Shown here: positions 18,770 to 29,503 of the stretch, piece by piece
Layout of the letters: the number at the start of each line of letters is the position of its first letter
Numbering within the stretch: position 1 is the first letter of the stretch
Assembly: GCA_026545225.1 (NCBI GenBank)
Contig: CM048849.1
Coordinates: forward strand, 51,468,836 to 51,532,835
DNA: 64,000 bases
Reading direction: 5' to 3'
Source of the DNA: Cornus controversa
Lineage: Eukaryota > Streptophyta > Magnoliopsida > Cornales > Cornaceae
Position numbers and translations under genes: made by a program
Notes under the pieces: generated by a model
What the model was told of the DNA's origin: nothing
Databases searched by the model: none
What the model saw: only the letters and a program-made list of their open reading frames with translations

Positions 18770-20400
18770 ACTACCCACCCAGAATATTTAAATAGCAAAC
18801 TTTGATAGATTTATACACACCCACACATAAATGCATAATTTATTACATATAGATACACATTCATAAGTGGAAGTAATTAAAATAAAGTGCCCTTACACAC
18901 TGTCAGTTTCATCAAACTACAAGATTATTGATTATAGTGGCTCAAATGAAACAGTGAAGAGACAATGGCATTGAATGACATCGAAAGTCACCAAACGTTA
19001 ATCAATGCCACGTAAAGGAAAAGTCAGCACAAGTAGGATGTTTCGTCTATTTTCCATAGTTGTCAGGAGCTTGTCTCTCCTCTCTTCACCTATATAATCC
19101 CCTCTCATCTTTGTGTAATTGTGTGAAAAGAAGAGAAAAATACAGAGTGCAAATATCTGAGATAGAGATGGTGAGAATCAAAGAGAAAACTAAGTTTGTA
19201 AATTATTTTCTCTATAGTGAAATCCACTGCCTCCCGTAGACATAGGCAATTGTCGAACCACATAAATCTCTGCCTATTTGTGTGTGAATAGTGTTTTGAT
19301 TTAAGTTTTTGGACTCCCAACACAACAAATTGGTATCAAAGCCTTGGTCCATAGCATTTTTGCTCACTGCCTAGAAATTCAAACTGCTCAAAATTGAGTT
19401 TTGAGCATACCGGAAGGCAAATCTCACCGATAAGAGTCCAACGGAACAAATTGGAGGTCAAAAGTGCCTTCATGCACCCCTAGAAGAAATAGTGAGTTAC
19501 ACGCATCACATGCGCTCTCACGCACTCGCATCCTAACTGAAGCGTCCCGTTCACACGTTTCACTCACGCCCAAGGAAGACAATGAGTGCCTGCCACACAC
19601 CCACCCGCCCTCATGCGCTGTTCACTCCCGTTTTCACATTTGAGTTGACTCAGCGAGTCTAGACCGAGTCAACACACTGACCAAACCGTTGACTGAGCCA
19701 CCATGTCAGTGCCGACTCACCGCCACATCGGCAGTAGATGCCACGTGTCCGTAATGTGGCTGATCTTTTTGAAATTTAAAATTTAGTCCCTGATTTAAAA
19801 AAAAAATTGTAATTCAGTCCTTATTTTTAAAAAATTATAATTCAGCCCCTAAATTTTCTAGAAGTTACAATTTAGTCCCTGAGTTTTCTAAAAATTATAA
19901 TTCAGCCCCTTGAAGTTTCTATTTGTCACACTTGAGCCCCTCCTATGGCTGAAATAAGGGATTCTACATCAGCAAAACGTCCACAAGTAATTCTCTTCGA
20001 AGAACCATGTTCTTAAATACAAAGTTTAAGGTGGAGAAATTCGACGGCACCAATAACTTTGGCATGTGGCAATGTGAAGTTCTGGATTTATTGTTTCGAG
20101 AAGGGTCTCATATTGCCTTGGATGTCAAGCCCAATAATTTTTCTGATGAATATTGGAATTTTGTAAACCGTTAAGCTTGTGGCACAATCTGATTGTGCTT
20201 AGCTAAGGACCAAAAATAATTTGTTATGAAGGAGACTATAACAACGAGTCTCTAGAAGATGTTGGAGGACAAGTACATGACGAAAAGTGTAGAGAACTAA
20301 CTCTACTTGAAGAAGCTCTTTCGATTCCAGTACAAAAAAGGTACTTCTATGATTGAATATTTGGATAATTTCAACGAAATTCTGGCTAATTTACAGAATT
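18770..20400 (+). mobile_element. Ty1-copia 5' end: LTR, primer-binding site, leader and gag fragment
   Basis: A promoter-like CCTATATAATCCCC (about 19090) is followed by an LTR end near CCAACACA (about 19326), then a primer-binding site TGGTATCAAAGCC at 19331-19343. A GC-rich leader follows, then four degenerate tandem repeats of the AATTTAGTCCCTGA type (19780-19940). A copia gag fragment comes next, including KVEKFDGTNNFGMWQ and later KKGTSMIEYLDNFNEILANL (to about 20395), with several stops. Protease, integrase and RT are missing. The left LTR boundary is not defined. Confidence 0.7.
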
Positions 20401-20650
20401 TTCTTAGATTCTTGCAACTCTCCAGGTGTATAAAACTTCCTACTCGTGTGCTATGTCTTGCATGTCGGCTTCCGTTTGCGTTTTATAGTCTTACATTTAA
20501 CATGCAACCCTCCTAATTTATTATGTTTTTTTTCCTCCTCCACTAACACAATAATTATGTGCAAGCCTGACCTCCTGCTAAGTTTCCACACTTTCACATA
20601 ATTACCCATATTAGCCTAATAAAAATTTTGGACCTTAAAGTTGATGTACT
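20400..20650. other. short unassigned segment between copia gag and hAT fragment
   Basis: AT-rich sequence with no recognisable coding or repeat feature. It probably marks a junction between two transposon remnants. Confidence 0.3.
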
Positions 20651-21790
20651 TTTATATTGATTTATTTTAGGTTTGTATATGTGCATGCTTCTCATATCAA
20701 TAAAACTCTTTCCAAAGTTCTTATTAAAACTTTGTTGGATTGGAATATTGATAGGAAATTATCCACAATTATTGTAGATAATTGTACCACAAATGATGCG
20801 ATGGTTGACAATCTCTTAGAAAAACTTGATACAAACTCTCTTTTACTTTGTGGGAGAGTGTTTCATATGCATTGTTGTACTCATATTTTGAACTTGATTT
20901 TGAAGGATGGTTTAGAAGTGATAGGAGAAGGGATTGAGAGGATAGTGTCTTGTATTGGATAGCCACACTAGGAAGAATAGAAAAGTTTGAGGAAGCAGGC
21001 CGTCAATTATCTGTTCCGTGCTCTAAAAAAATGAGTTTGAATTGTAAGACTTGTTGGAATTCAACATATTTAATGCTTCAAAATACCATAGTTTATAAAG
21101 ATGTCTTTCCAATAGCAAAACAATGTGAGAGGTATTACACTAGATTGCTAATAGAGGAAGATTGGAATTTAGCCAAAGAAATTTATGATAGGTTGAAAAT
21201 GTTTTTCACAGTAATAGAGTTATTTTCTGATACTCTATATCCTACTTATTTTTAAAACAATTGTGAGGTTAGGTTGGTTTTGACCTAGTGGCTTGAAAGC
21301 CCAAGTACACTTATTAGTAAGATGGTGTCAAAAATGATGGATAAGTTTAAAAAATATCGGGATATATGTCATACTGCTATGGGGGGTTGCGGTTGTAAGA
21401 TACAAAATGAAATTGGTGGAGTATTATTTTCCAATTATATTTGGAGATGAAATTGTGAGTGAAACTGAGAAGGTTTGAAAAAAAAAAAATGATTTTTAGA
21501 GGAGTACCAGTCTAATTGAAAGTCAATGAATTAACTACAAATGTTGGAGCATCATCATCTTTAAGTCATTCAACTAGTACTGCCTTTGAGAAGCAAGATC
21601 TTCTTAGCAAGTTTGGTTTGTTTGTCAATAATACTTCCTCTAATTTGTGTTTGAAGTCTCAGATGGATTTTTATTTATAGAAAAATGTATTACCACGGAC
21701 TACACATTTTGACGTCTTGAATTGGTAGAAGAGGAATAATGTTAAGTTTCCTAATTTGTGAAAAATTGCTTTAAAAAATTAGATAAACTG
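20650..21790 (+). pseudogene. hAT-family transposase fragment (RICESLEEPER / Tam3-like)
   Basis: The first frame (20657-20962) includes IIVDNCTTNDAMV and then CCTHILNLILKDGL, the hallmark HxLNLIV-type region of plant BED/hAT transposases. After a frameshift near 20945 the match continues (20950-21255) with CKTCWNSTYLML and YDRLKMFFTVIELFSD. A further broken stretch holds KMMDKFKKY (about 21340), then the C-terminal dimerisation-type motif DFYL.KNVLPRTTHFDVLNW (about 21668-21725, one stop). The N-terminal BED zinc finger is absent. Frameshift and stops make it non-functional. It could be a dead transposon or a decayed domesticated gene; I favour the former. Confidence 0.85.
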
Positions 21791-22117
21791 GAATAATAAA
21801 GCTTTAATAGGATTTTGCATACCCAATTCATCTAAACTCAATCCTATAATAATAATAAAAATAATAAACAGGGCGGGATTGTGGTATGGGTGTCCAATAC
21901 CCATTCCAATTTAATAAAATTGATCTCACTTATATTTAGAAGTTGCTCTCAACAAATTGAAATGACAAATTTTCATTACGTAACCTTCCAAAATCAATGA
22001 AAAGACATCCTAAGGTTAACCTTGATGCCAAGCACATGCGTTAGCTAGCACAAATGAAAATTTTCATAGGCATGACTCCTTCAGACGAAGTCCAACTTGG
22101 AAAGTCTACTGTCTCAG
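21791..22117. other. spacer between hAT fragment and TRIM
   Basis: AT-rich sequence with a short (AATAAT)n run near 21850. Nothing else is recognisable. Confidence 0.3.
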
Positions 22118-22421
22118 TGTTAGAGGGTCTTGTCCTACATCGGATTCAGATAGGAAAGTGATTAGGTATAAATGGGTGGGTATGCAGCACTACCTAATAA
22201 CTTAAGCTTTTGGGTAGAGGGCAAACGCTCGACCCGCTACAGTTGGTATCAGAGCCAGATCCAGTCCTTGATCCGGTATCACATCAAGCGCCCACCTATA
22301 TAAGGTCTGGGTCCTAATTGTTACTCGGTCGTTCCGTTATTAGGGGGACGGGTAGGTGGATATGCAGCACTATCTAATAATTTAAACTTTTGAATAGAAG
22401 ATAAACATTCGACCCGTTACA
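22118..22421 (+). mobile_element. TRIM-like miniature LTR retrotransposon
   Basis: A 124-bp direct terminal repeat starts TGTTAGAGG (22118) and ends CCCGCTACA (22241). It has CTACATCGG and a TATAAAT inside. It is followed at once by the primer-binding site TGGTATCAGAGCC (22244-22256). About 100 bp of non-coding interior leads to a purine-rich AGGGGGACGGG. Then comes a second repeat copy (about 22348-22421, ending CCCGTTACA) that lacks the first 50 bases of the left copy. This is the layout of Katydid-type TRIMs. No clear TSD is seen, which fits a truncated 3' LTR. Confidence 0.8.
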
Positions 22422-24544
22422 TTGCTCTGACTAGTATTTAATGCTTGTCTAACCTTAGCTATGATTTAAGCCGGATCAAATATAGGACCTACAATATGCA
22501 AGGTCTTAACTCTAAAACGAGCACAACTCAATGCAAAAAGAAGAATAAAATATTGTGAGGAGTATTAAGCATGGTCCAAATTTAACCATGGCCCCCTAAA
22601 TTAAATGCTCGAAGATAAAAAAAGTATATATGAGTACCCCCACACGTATTTTTAAACACAATTATGAAAAAAATCTAGAGGACAAAAACAAGTGAAGCTG
22701 CAATAAGATAGAACTTGCGGTTTGATTATTAAGCAACTTTTTATACTTTTAAGAGCCTCCTGTCATAATCTATGCACTTCCAACGAAACTACTGGAAAGC
22801 AAATTAATCCATTTCTTCATTTCTTACTCTATTCCTTTTTTTTTTAATATTAAGCTAAAACAGAATTAAAAAAACAAAAAAAGAAGGTAAAGAGAGCTAG
22901 ACATGGAGGAGGAATTGGGTTACAATGGTTCCAACCCAGAAACCAAGTCTACCTAGTCGGTGTTTTTCATCAAGTAAAACTGCAAAGATGCAATTAAGGA
23001 GAGTCATTGACACATTTCAACAGATACCATCAGTTGAGCAGCATGAGCCTCTCAATTTGATAAATGATGAGCCTTTTAGACAAGCCAATTGCCAAGCTAA
23101 AGGTAGTAACTCCATTGATTCAATTCATCGACAGAGAGATTCTTTACAGAAGGCATTTCACTTGGTTAATTCCTGAATTTCTTGACAAGATCGAGTTATC
23201 AGATTTTAATGTTTAATTTTTTAATAATTTCCAGTAAATAGTTAATAGTTGCTCTATGGGGTGTGGAACATAATTGTTGGAATGCTAAACTTATCTGTTT
23301 CATTTATAAAATTAGCATGTGGAAGGAAATTCACCGAACTTTTATTTACTCATGTTGAAGAAAAACTTGCAAGGATCTACCGCGGCCTTGTTCCACCACC
23401 GCCGCCGTCTTTCACCGCCACCATCACCACTATTTTTTTAAAAAAATTATAGAAGAATATTACTTTGTTGGTTTAGTTTACTTGTCACTAAGAAGGATAA
23501 GAAGGATATTTTGAATAATTCAATTTCACATTCATTTCATTCCTATATCATTTCATATTTACAATCAAACAGTAAAATGGAATTGAACACTCCATTCCTA
23601 TTCTAATTCTATTCTTGCTTGCATTTCATTTTATTCATGCGTACCAAAAATAGCCTTAATAATATAATTAAAATAACCAGTAAGTTTCCTACAATAGTTG
23701 GTTAAAAGAAATGTTGGTTAATTAATTCCGAAAAATACTAAACATCATGAATATAATTCATGAATTAGTATATCGAATTAAGTGGCTGATTATTTGGCAA
23801 CTTTCTATATTTTAAAAGTAATTATTTTGAGAGAATACAGGAAGAAAAAAGAGAAAAAATAGCAAAACTTATCATTATATAATATAAATCTTAATATAAC
23901 TCAATAACATAGAATTCAAATTAAATTTTATGATGGTATCCTCCTTTTGAAAGATTATTTTCATTAAATTTTTAAATAATTGAGATAAGAAACTACAAAA
24001 AAAAATTCATAATTTCTTTAACATAAGCTTGAAATTATTTCTCTTGAATAAAAACTCTAATTTTCTACATTATTTATATGTGTGAATAATTAAATAAACA
24101 CATAATATACTTAAAATTTCTTAGAATTTTATTTTGATTTGATATTTTCTATTACAATTGAATTATAAAGAAAGATTTAGTAAATATAGAGAAAGGTGGA
24201 GGAAGTGCAGAAGAGAATATACGCATATATAATAAAAAATATAAAAAAAAAATTAGAGAGAAATTCAATTTTGAGATTCAATTAGTTTGATAAAATATTA
24301 AAAATTATGAAAAGTGTAATATGTATCAAAATAAAAAATATTTATATATTTTTTATATTCCCATGTAATATTAAAGATACAAATTTTGAAATATATATTC
24401 GTAGCGCTTCTAAATCTTAACCAACCAAAAAAAAAAAAATTTCGGCCAATCACGGTCTACCACTATTAATAATATTAAAGATGAGATACAGTAATAGAAA
24501 TACACACAACTACAACATACAAGCCCACACATAAATAACTTTTT
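22422..24544. other. spacer upstream of unit A, part shared with the unit-1 3' flank
   Basis: I see no supported gene. A short open frame at 22925-23176 has no recognisable domain and no conserved copy in the window. About 23720-24390 matches 9170-9720 by order of words, including the CATGAATATAATTCATG palindrome. Around 23500-23650 is a low-complexity TTCATTTCATT-rich stretch that looks like a decayed MITE. Confidence 0.5.
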
Positions 24545-24647
24545 GAGTAGTGGGCATGTGGACCAACCCCAACAGAAAACATTATTGATCCTGTAGTTTA
24601 ATTTAAACTTTCACGAATCAAAACGTACGAGAAGAAATAATTGAAAC

Positions 24648-25949
24648 ATGTATCGTGTCCTGTTTTTGTTGCTTCCATTTCTTCTCACCGGATTCTGCAC
24701 TTCCATTGACACCATATTCCTTAACCAATCTATGAGAGACAGCCATGGAGACATATTAGTCTCTAGCGGAGAATTCTTCGCGCTCGGCTTCTTCAGTCCC
24801 CCCAATTCTAACAAACGATACGTCGGAATTTGGTACAACAAAGTTTCAGGACAAACTATAGTTTGGGTTGCAAACAGAGATAATCCGATCAATGATACCT
24901 CTGGAGTTCTCTCCATCGACAACACAACCGGAAACCTCGTCATACATGGTGGAGATAATAGTAATAATATCCCGGTCTGGTCAACGAATGTCGCAGTGGC
25001 AGGTCCGGCGAACACTTGTTCAGCTCAACTGTTGGATTCAGGAAATTTGATTTTGATTCAGGGTGTTGACAAAAGGGCTGTTGCATGGCAAGGCTTTGAT
25101 TACCCTACAGATACTATGCTTCCTTTCATGAAACTCGGGGTGGACCGGAGGACAGGTCTGAACCGGTTCCTAACGGCTTGGAAGTCCCGTGATGACCCTG
25201 GTACCGGAGAGTTTTCGTACAAGATGAACCTTAGTGGGTCTCCACAATTGTTCTTGTCCAAGGGCTCGGTTCCGTTATGGCGATCCGGACCATGGAATGG
25301 GCTTAAGTGGAGTGGAATTCCGGAGATGACACCAAAGTTCATCTTCAATGCCACCTACGTTGACAATCATCATGAGGTGACCGTACTTTACGGCTTACTT
25401 AATTCCTCGATTTTCTCGAGATTGATAGTGAATGAATCGGGGATCGTGGAACGGCTTACATGGCACGAAGGAAACCAGAGATGGTATGTGTTTTGGTCGA
25501 CTCCAAACGACCGGTGCGACTTTTATGATACATGTGGTTCGAACGGTAATTGTAACCCACGTGATGACGGGGAGTTTTGGTGTACTTGCCTACCGGGGTT
25601 CGAGCCCAAGGTGGCATCTGACTGGTACTCGAGGGACGCGTCAGCCGGGTGCGTGAGGAAACGAGGAGGACACACGTGTGGAAACGGGGAAGGGTTCGTG
25701 CCGATGACACGTGCTAAGACTCCTTACGCATCAGTAGCACGTGTGAATATGAGTTTGAGCCTGAGCCTGAAAGCGTGCGAGGAAGTGTGCTTGAAGAACT
25801 GTTCTTGCAGTGCTTACACGAGTGCCGATATAAGAGGAGGAGGGAGTGGGTGTGTCACTTGGCACGGTGAGTTGGTGGATACAAGAGTGTTTTCAAATGC
25901 GGGCCAAGATTTTTACGTTCGTGTAGATGCAGTGGAATTAGGTACGTAA
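24648..25949 (+). CDS. S-domain-only (SLG-like) remnant of a truncated receptor kinase, unit A
   Basis: This open frame is exon 1 of a duplicated S-domain receptor kinase. It has a signal peptide (MYRVLFLLLPFLLTGFC), a B-lectin domain, an S-locus glycoprotein domain, a Cys-rich EGF-like stretch and a PAN domain with its cysteines in place. It is almost identical to the unit-B exon 1, apart from a 6-bp duplication that adds Ser-Leu (SLSLSLK) and scattered substitutions. The normal donor (GAATTAG|GTACGT) is present at 25941/25942. If it is not spliced, the frame adds Gly-Thr and stops at 25949, giving a 433-aa secreted protein. Exons 2-6 and most of exon 7 are deleted, so no kinase can be made. 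It is either a pseudogene or an SLG-type secreted decoy. Coding integrity is clear; expression is unknown. Confidence 0.8.
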   Translation: MYRVLFLLLPFLLTGFCTSIDTIFLNQSMRDSHGDILVSSGEFFALGFFSPPNSNKRYVGIWYNKVSGQTIVWVANRDNPINDTSGVLSIDNTTGNLVIHGGDNSNNIPVWSTNVAVAGPANTCSAQLLDSGNLILIQGVDKRAVAWQGFDYPTDTMLPFMKLGVDRRTGLNRFLTAWKSRDDPGTGEFSYKMNLSGSPQLFLSKGSVPLWRSGPWNGLKWSGIPEMTPKFIFNATYVDNHHEVTVLYGLLNSSIFSRLIVNESGIVERLTWHEGNQRWYVFWSTPNDRCDFYDTCGSNGNCNPRDDGEFWCTCLPGFEPKVASDWYSRDASAGCVRKRGGHTCGNGEGFVPMTRAKTPYASVARVNMSLSLSLKACEEVCLKNCSCSAYTSADIRGGGSGCVTWHGELVDTRVFSNAGQDFYVRVDAVELGT

Positions 25950-26304
25950 TCAATTAAGCATTGTTTTCACACTCATATATTTTATGATTCTTCATTTCAG
26001 ATAGTAAAGCAGTAGGTAACAATCAATTCCAATATTGGACGAAAAAATTGAGTCAATTTTAAAAAATGTTTAACTTCAATCATATTTAATTTTAATCAAA
26101 CTCCTTGCCAAAGTTTTTTATGGCTCCTTTTTTTTCTTTCTTTCTTGATCCTTTCAACACATTTTTGAAAAGAGTAATGTTGCGGTCTATTGATTCTAAA
26201 AATAAACTAGCTTGCGTGGGGCCCAGTTAGGTGGCCTGGGCTGGGTTCTGTTTGCCATTGGTTACATTTGGGCCTTATGGCCTCTTGGCCCATTTGTACA
26301 TATT

Positions 26305-26663
26305 TTTTGATCCAATATAATTGTTGAACGTCCACAATTGAACGTTCGTAATTGAACATTTGCAATGGAACGTTGAGAATTTGCAATTAATGCAACTACA
26401 TTGCAACTGCGTCTCCATTTGAACGCAACGTTTGCAATTGATGCAACTGTTCTGCAACTACATCTGTAATTGAACATCTCCAATTGAACGTTTGCAACTA
26501 CGTCTCTATAAAGTCATTAGAACTCATATGCAGGTCTATACTAACTCCTCATGCAATTGCATTGCCCAAAACTACTAGTTTCTCAAGATCAATTAAGCGA
26601 TTCTATCACTTTCTTTTAGCGTGTTGCTGGCACTTTCTTAGTAACAGAACTTTCTTAGTAACA
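26305..26663. repeat. GAACGTTTGCAATT-type short repeat block (unit A copy)
   Basis: Imperfect 12-14-bp repeats of GAACGTTTGCAATTGAACATC are followed by a TATA-like CTCTATAAAGTC (about 26504). The block matches 33409-33735 of unit B. It ends with a 17-bp direct duplication (ACTTTCTTAGTAACAGA twice) at a deletion junction. Confidence 0.65.
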
Positions 26664-29374
26664 GAGGACTGATAAACATACCCTCTATATGAGGGACAAT
26701 AAAATATACAAATATATACGTATATCATTTTCTCATTCAACCCCTGTCCCAAAATAGAAATCATCTTACGCACTGTACCAACCCATCCGTTATCACACAA
26801 ATTATAAAACCCGTTTTCTAAGTTCATTCAAATGCAATCTTTACATGCTCGAACACTTATTAAGTAAATATCCTATTGGTATGAGGTAATCCTGACATGC
26901 CTACATCCGTAACTTACAAATTCCTTACTAGGTATTGGGCAATCCTAACAGTCCCCCTTATATACATATTAAATACCTTATTAGGTATTTGACAATCCTC
27001 ACACGTCTCCCATATTTCTTTAAATAAAAATTCAACATACTTAAAAGCATACTTGATAATATATTGAAATCAACACTAACCATATGAAACAAAAATATAA
27101 TAAGAACAAGTAAATCAAAACAATCCATATACTAACATAATACAACAAACATTTATCCTATACATATATGACTGCAAAGAAAAGAAACAAGGAATAAAAT
27201 AATTAAATAACAAACAAAAATATCATGTTAAAGCATAAAAACTTACTATGCTAATTTTACCACGAGAATAATTAAACCGAGCTCTAATCTATGGTCCTTT
27301 ATACATTTTGTCCTAAAAATCTTATTTAAATTTTTGAGAATTTTTTAAAATTTAAAGGTAATTTAAAATATTCTTTTCCTATTTTTCTACGCTTTAAATC
27401 ATTTTAAATTTTTAAAAAAAAATACTTTTCTAATATGGACTGGGCCCAGGGGTTGGGCTCGGCGAGTGGGATGGCAATTCGTGTTCCCTTATTGTGTTCA
27501 TGTCGTGTCAATCTATAAGTATTGTACTAAATAGCTCAACCCTAATCCGACCCATTTAATAATTGTGTCAAAAACCTTCAACACTAACCCAATCCGTTTA
27601 TTAAACGTGTTACTCGCGTCAACCCTTGTACCTAGTTTAATAAACATATCCTATAACGACACGACTTGTTTAATAACCTTTTTAATCGGTTTAACTTATA
27701 TCATATGAGTTTCTCCAACCCTAAAAATCTCTTTGAAAATCATATAAAAATTAAAGTACATATCAATACATAAATTCTAAAATCAAACTATATTATAAAT
27801 TTTGTATCTGTATATAAACTCAAAAACATACTAAGGTGATTCAACAACTGAAAACTCATCCTTGCGGTTGCCAAACAGGTGTTTTATGGCTACATCAGTC
27901 ATGTAAACAAACAAATAGATTACAAACAATATCAATATATATAACTATGTATATAAGTTTGTATAAAATCATAATATATGAATAACTCATGTCATAATCG
28001 TGTTGTAATCATGTCGTAATCGTGTCAGGAGTTAGACAGTTTAAACCCATACCCAACTCAATTTTTGCATGTCGTGTTCGTGTTAACCCATTTATTAAAC
28101 GTGTCAGCTTACCTCAAACCCAAACCCATTTAATTCGTGTTGTGTTGTTGTGTCATGTCCAATTTTGCCACCCCTAAGTGGGACCCAACGAGAATTTTCC
28201 CGGTCTCTGCAACTAACAGCAGCGCCCAACCGCGCACCGCCCCCTTCACGGCCTTATTTCGGCCACCTAGCTGCCTCAAATCAACCTAAAAATTACACCA
28301 ATCAACTCCATTTCGTCCAAGCTTGGTACAAAAAGCCCTTTCATTTGCGGCCTAAATCAAAAACTTCCCAAATTCAAGTTTCTAGGGTTCTTCAACTTCA
28401 AACTCAAAATTCTATCAAATTGCCCAACCATCTACATCCCAATGCTTAAGATCATTCATAAGAGCTAGAACAACACAACAATCGGATTAAAATCCTTTAA
28501 AACAGAGTTTAGATGTTCATGTACAAATTTGTATGTTTATATATATACAACAAATATGCATATATATGGTGCTGAATTTGATCTTTCAACTCCCTCATTT
28601 CCATAGGTGCCATTCTGTATGGGGCCCTAGCAATAGGTCTGGTGCTTGGGGCTAAATTAAACACAAAATTGATCTTACGACTCGGTGGTAACTCTGAAAT
28701 TTCCTGAAACACATCCTACAAGTCTCGTACCACTGGAATGGAATCCATAAAAGCTGTAATTCCCTCCGGAGACTACTCATTAATAAAGAATAAGTGCGTG
28801 GTAAACTCTCCATTTGATTGTGGCATAACAACCAAATACATATCCTGATCCGGTATAGCAAAAATGATTGACTTATCATTGCAATTAACTTGGCCATGAT
28901 AATACGATAACCAATCCATCCCGAGTATGATATCATATAAATTCATGTCCAAGACAAATAAATTTGCCAAAAATCTGAGTCTGTCAATGTCTATAGTGAC
29001 CTGACTACAGCATTCCCGTAAAATCGTACTAACCCCAACGATGTAGCAATACTAAATCGAGAACTAAACGGCTGAATAACCATATCAGATAATCTAACAA
29101 ATGACGGAGATACAAAAGAGTGAGATGCACCAGTGCCAAATAAAACACGACTAAGTTTACCATCTATTAGAAATATACCCTTAATCACCTGAGGAGCTTG
29201 CACATCATATGGCATGAAGTTGTAGACCCTCTTATGGTGCAACTGCTGAACTAGATGTCTTGCAGGTGGTGGTGGTGCTAGTAAAGCTGGAAGGTGTTGA
29301 GTCTGAATCCGTGTTACTTGTGGTGTCAGCAAGAGTGGTTATTGTCTCTGTCCTTGCTGACCAAACTGTCCCTG
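26664..29374 (-). mobile_element. Ty3-gypsy fragment in unit A (partial LTR, RT start, protease)
   Basis: This is the duplicate of 34641-37363. On the minus strand it carries a retropepsin-like frame (29332-28991, with LFGTGASHSFVSPSF), then ILGMDWLSYYHGQVNC (28970-28773). A reverse-transcriptase start follows (FQEISELPPSRKINFVF, 28712 down), joined near 28560 to LTR sequence. The hAT-type insertion found in the unit-B LTR is also present here, at about 27471-28175. Both ends are cut by deletions: on the left at 26663/26664, on the right at 29374, where the retrotransposon runs directly into receptor-kinase exon 7. Confidence 0.85.
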
Positions 29375-29503
29375 TGCAATGAAACAACTCTTCCTCCTCC
29401 TAAACAACCAGCATTTATTTTTAATGGTCCAGACTCATCATTAGCTAGTGCTGGAGCTTGTTCCATAAATGATGTTACAGTTACTATGGTTGAAGCTCGC
29501 TAG
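29375..29503 (+). pseudogene. receptor-kinase exon 7 tail (last 42 codons), unit A
   Basis: The sequence is the same as 46953-47081 of the intact unit-B gene, from CNETTLPPPKQPAFIF to the stop after NDVTVTMVEAR. The 5' part of exon 7 and exons 2-6 are missing. The preceding base belongs to a retrotransposon, so no acceptor site serves it. It is the far end of the gene that starts at 24648. Confidence 0.92.

Noticed and set aside
22925-23176. 83-codon hypothetical protein
   Set aside because: No domain, no paralogue in the window and no supporting signals; kept only as a mention in the spacer entry.
28150-28449. Pro/Ser-rich frame, also at 36137-36457
   Set aside because: It lies in the gypsy LTR and the edge of the hAT-type insertion; the frame is not conserved between the copies.
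24648-29503. A functional gene joining the unit-A S-domain exon to the exon-7 tail
   Set aside because: There is no acceptor in front of the tail, the kinase core is absent, and the join lies inside retrotransposon DNA. A gene predictor may link them, but no kinase could result.
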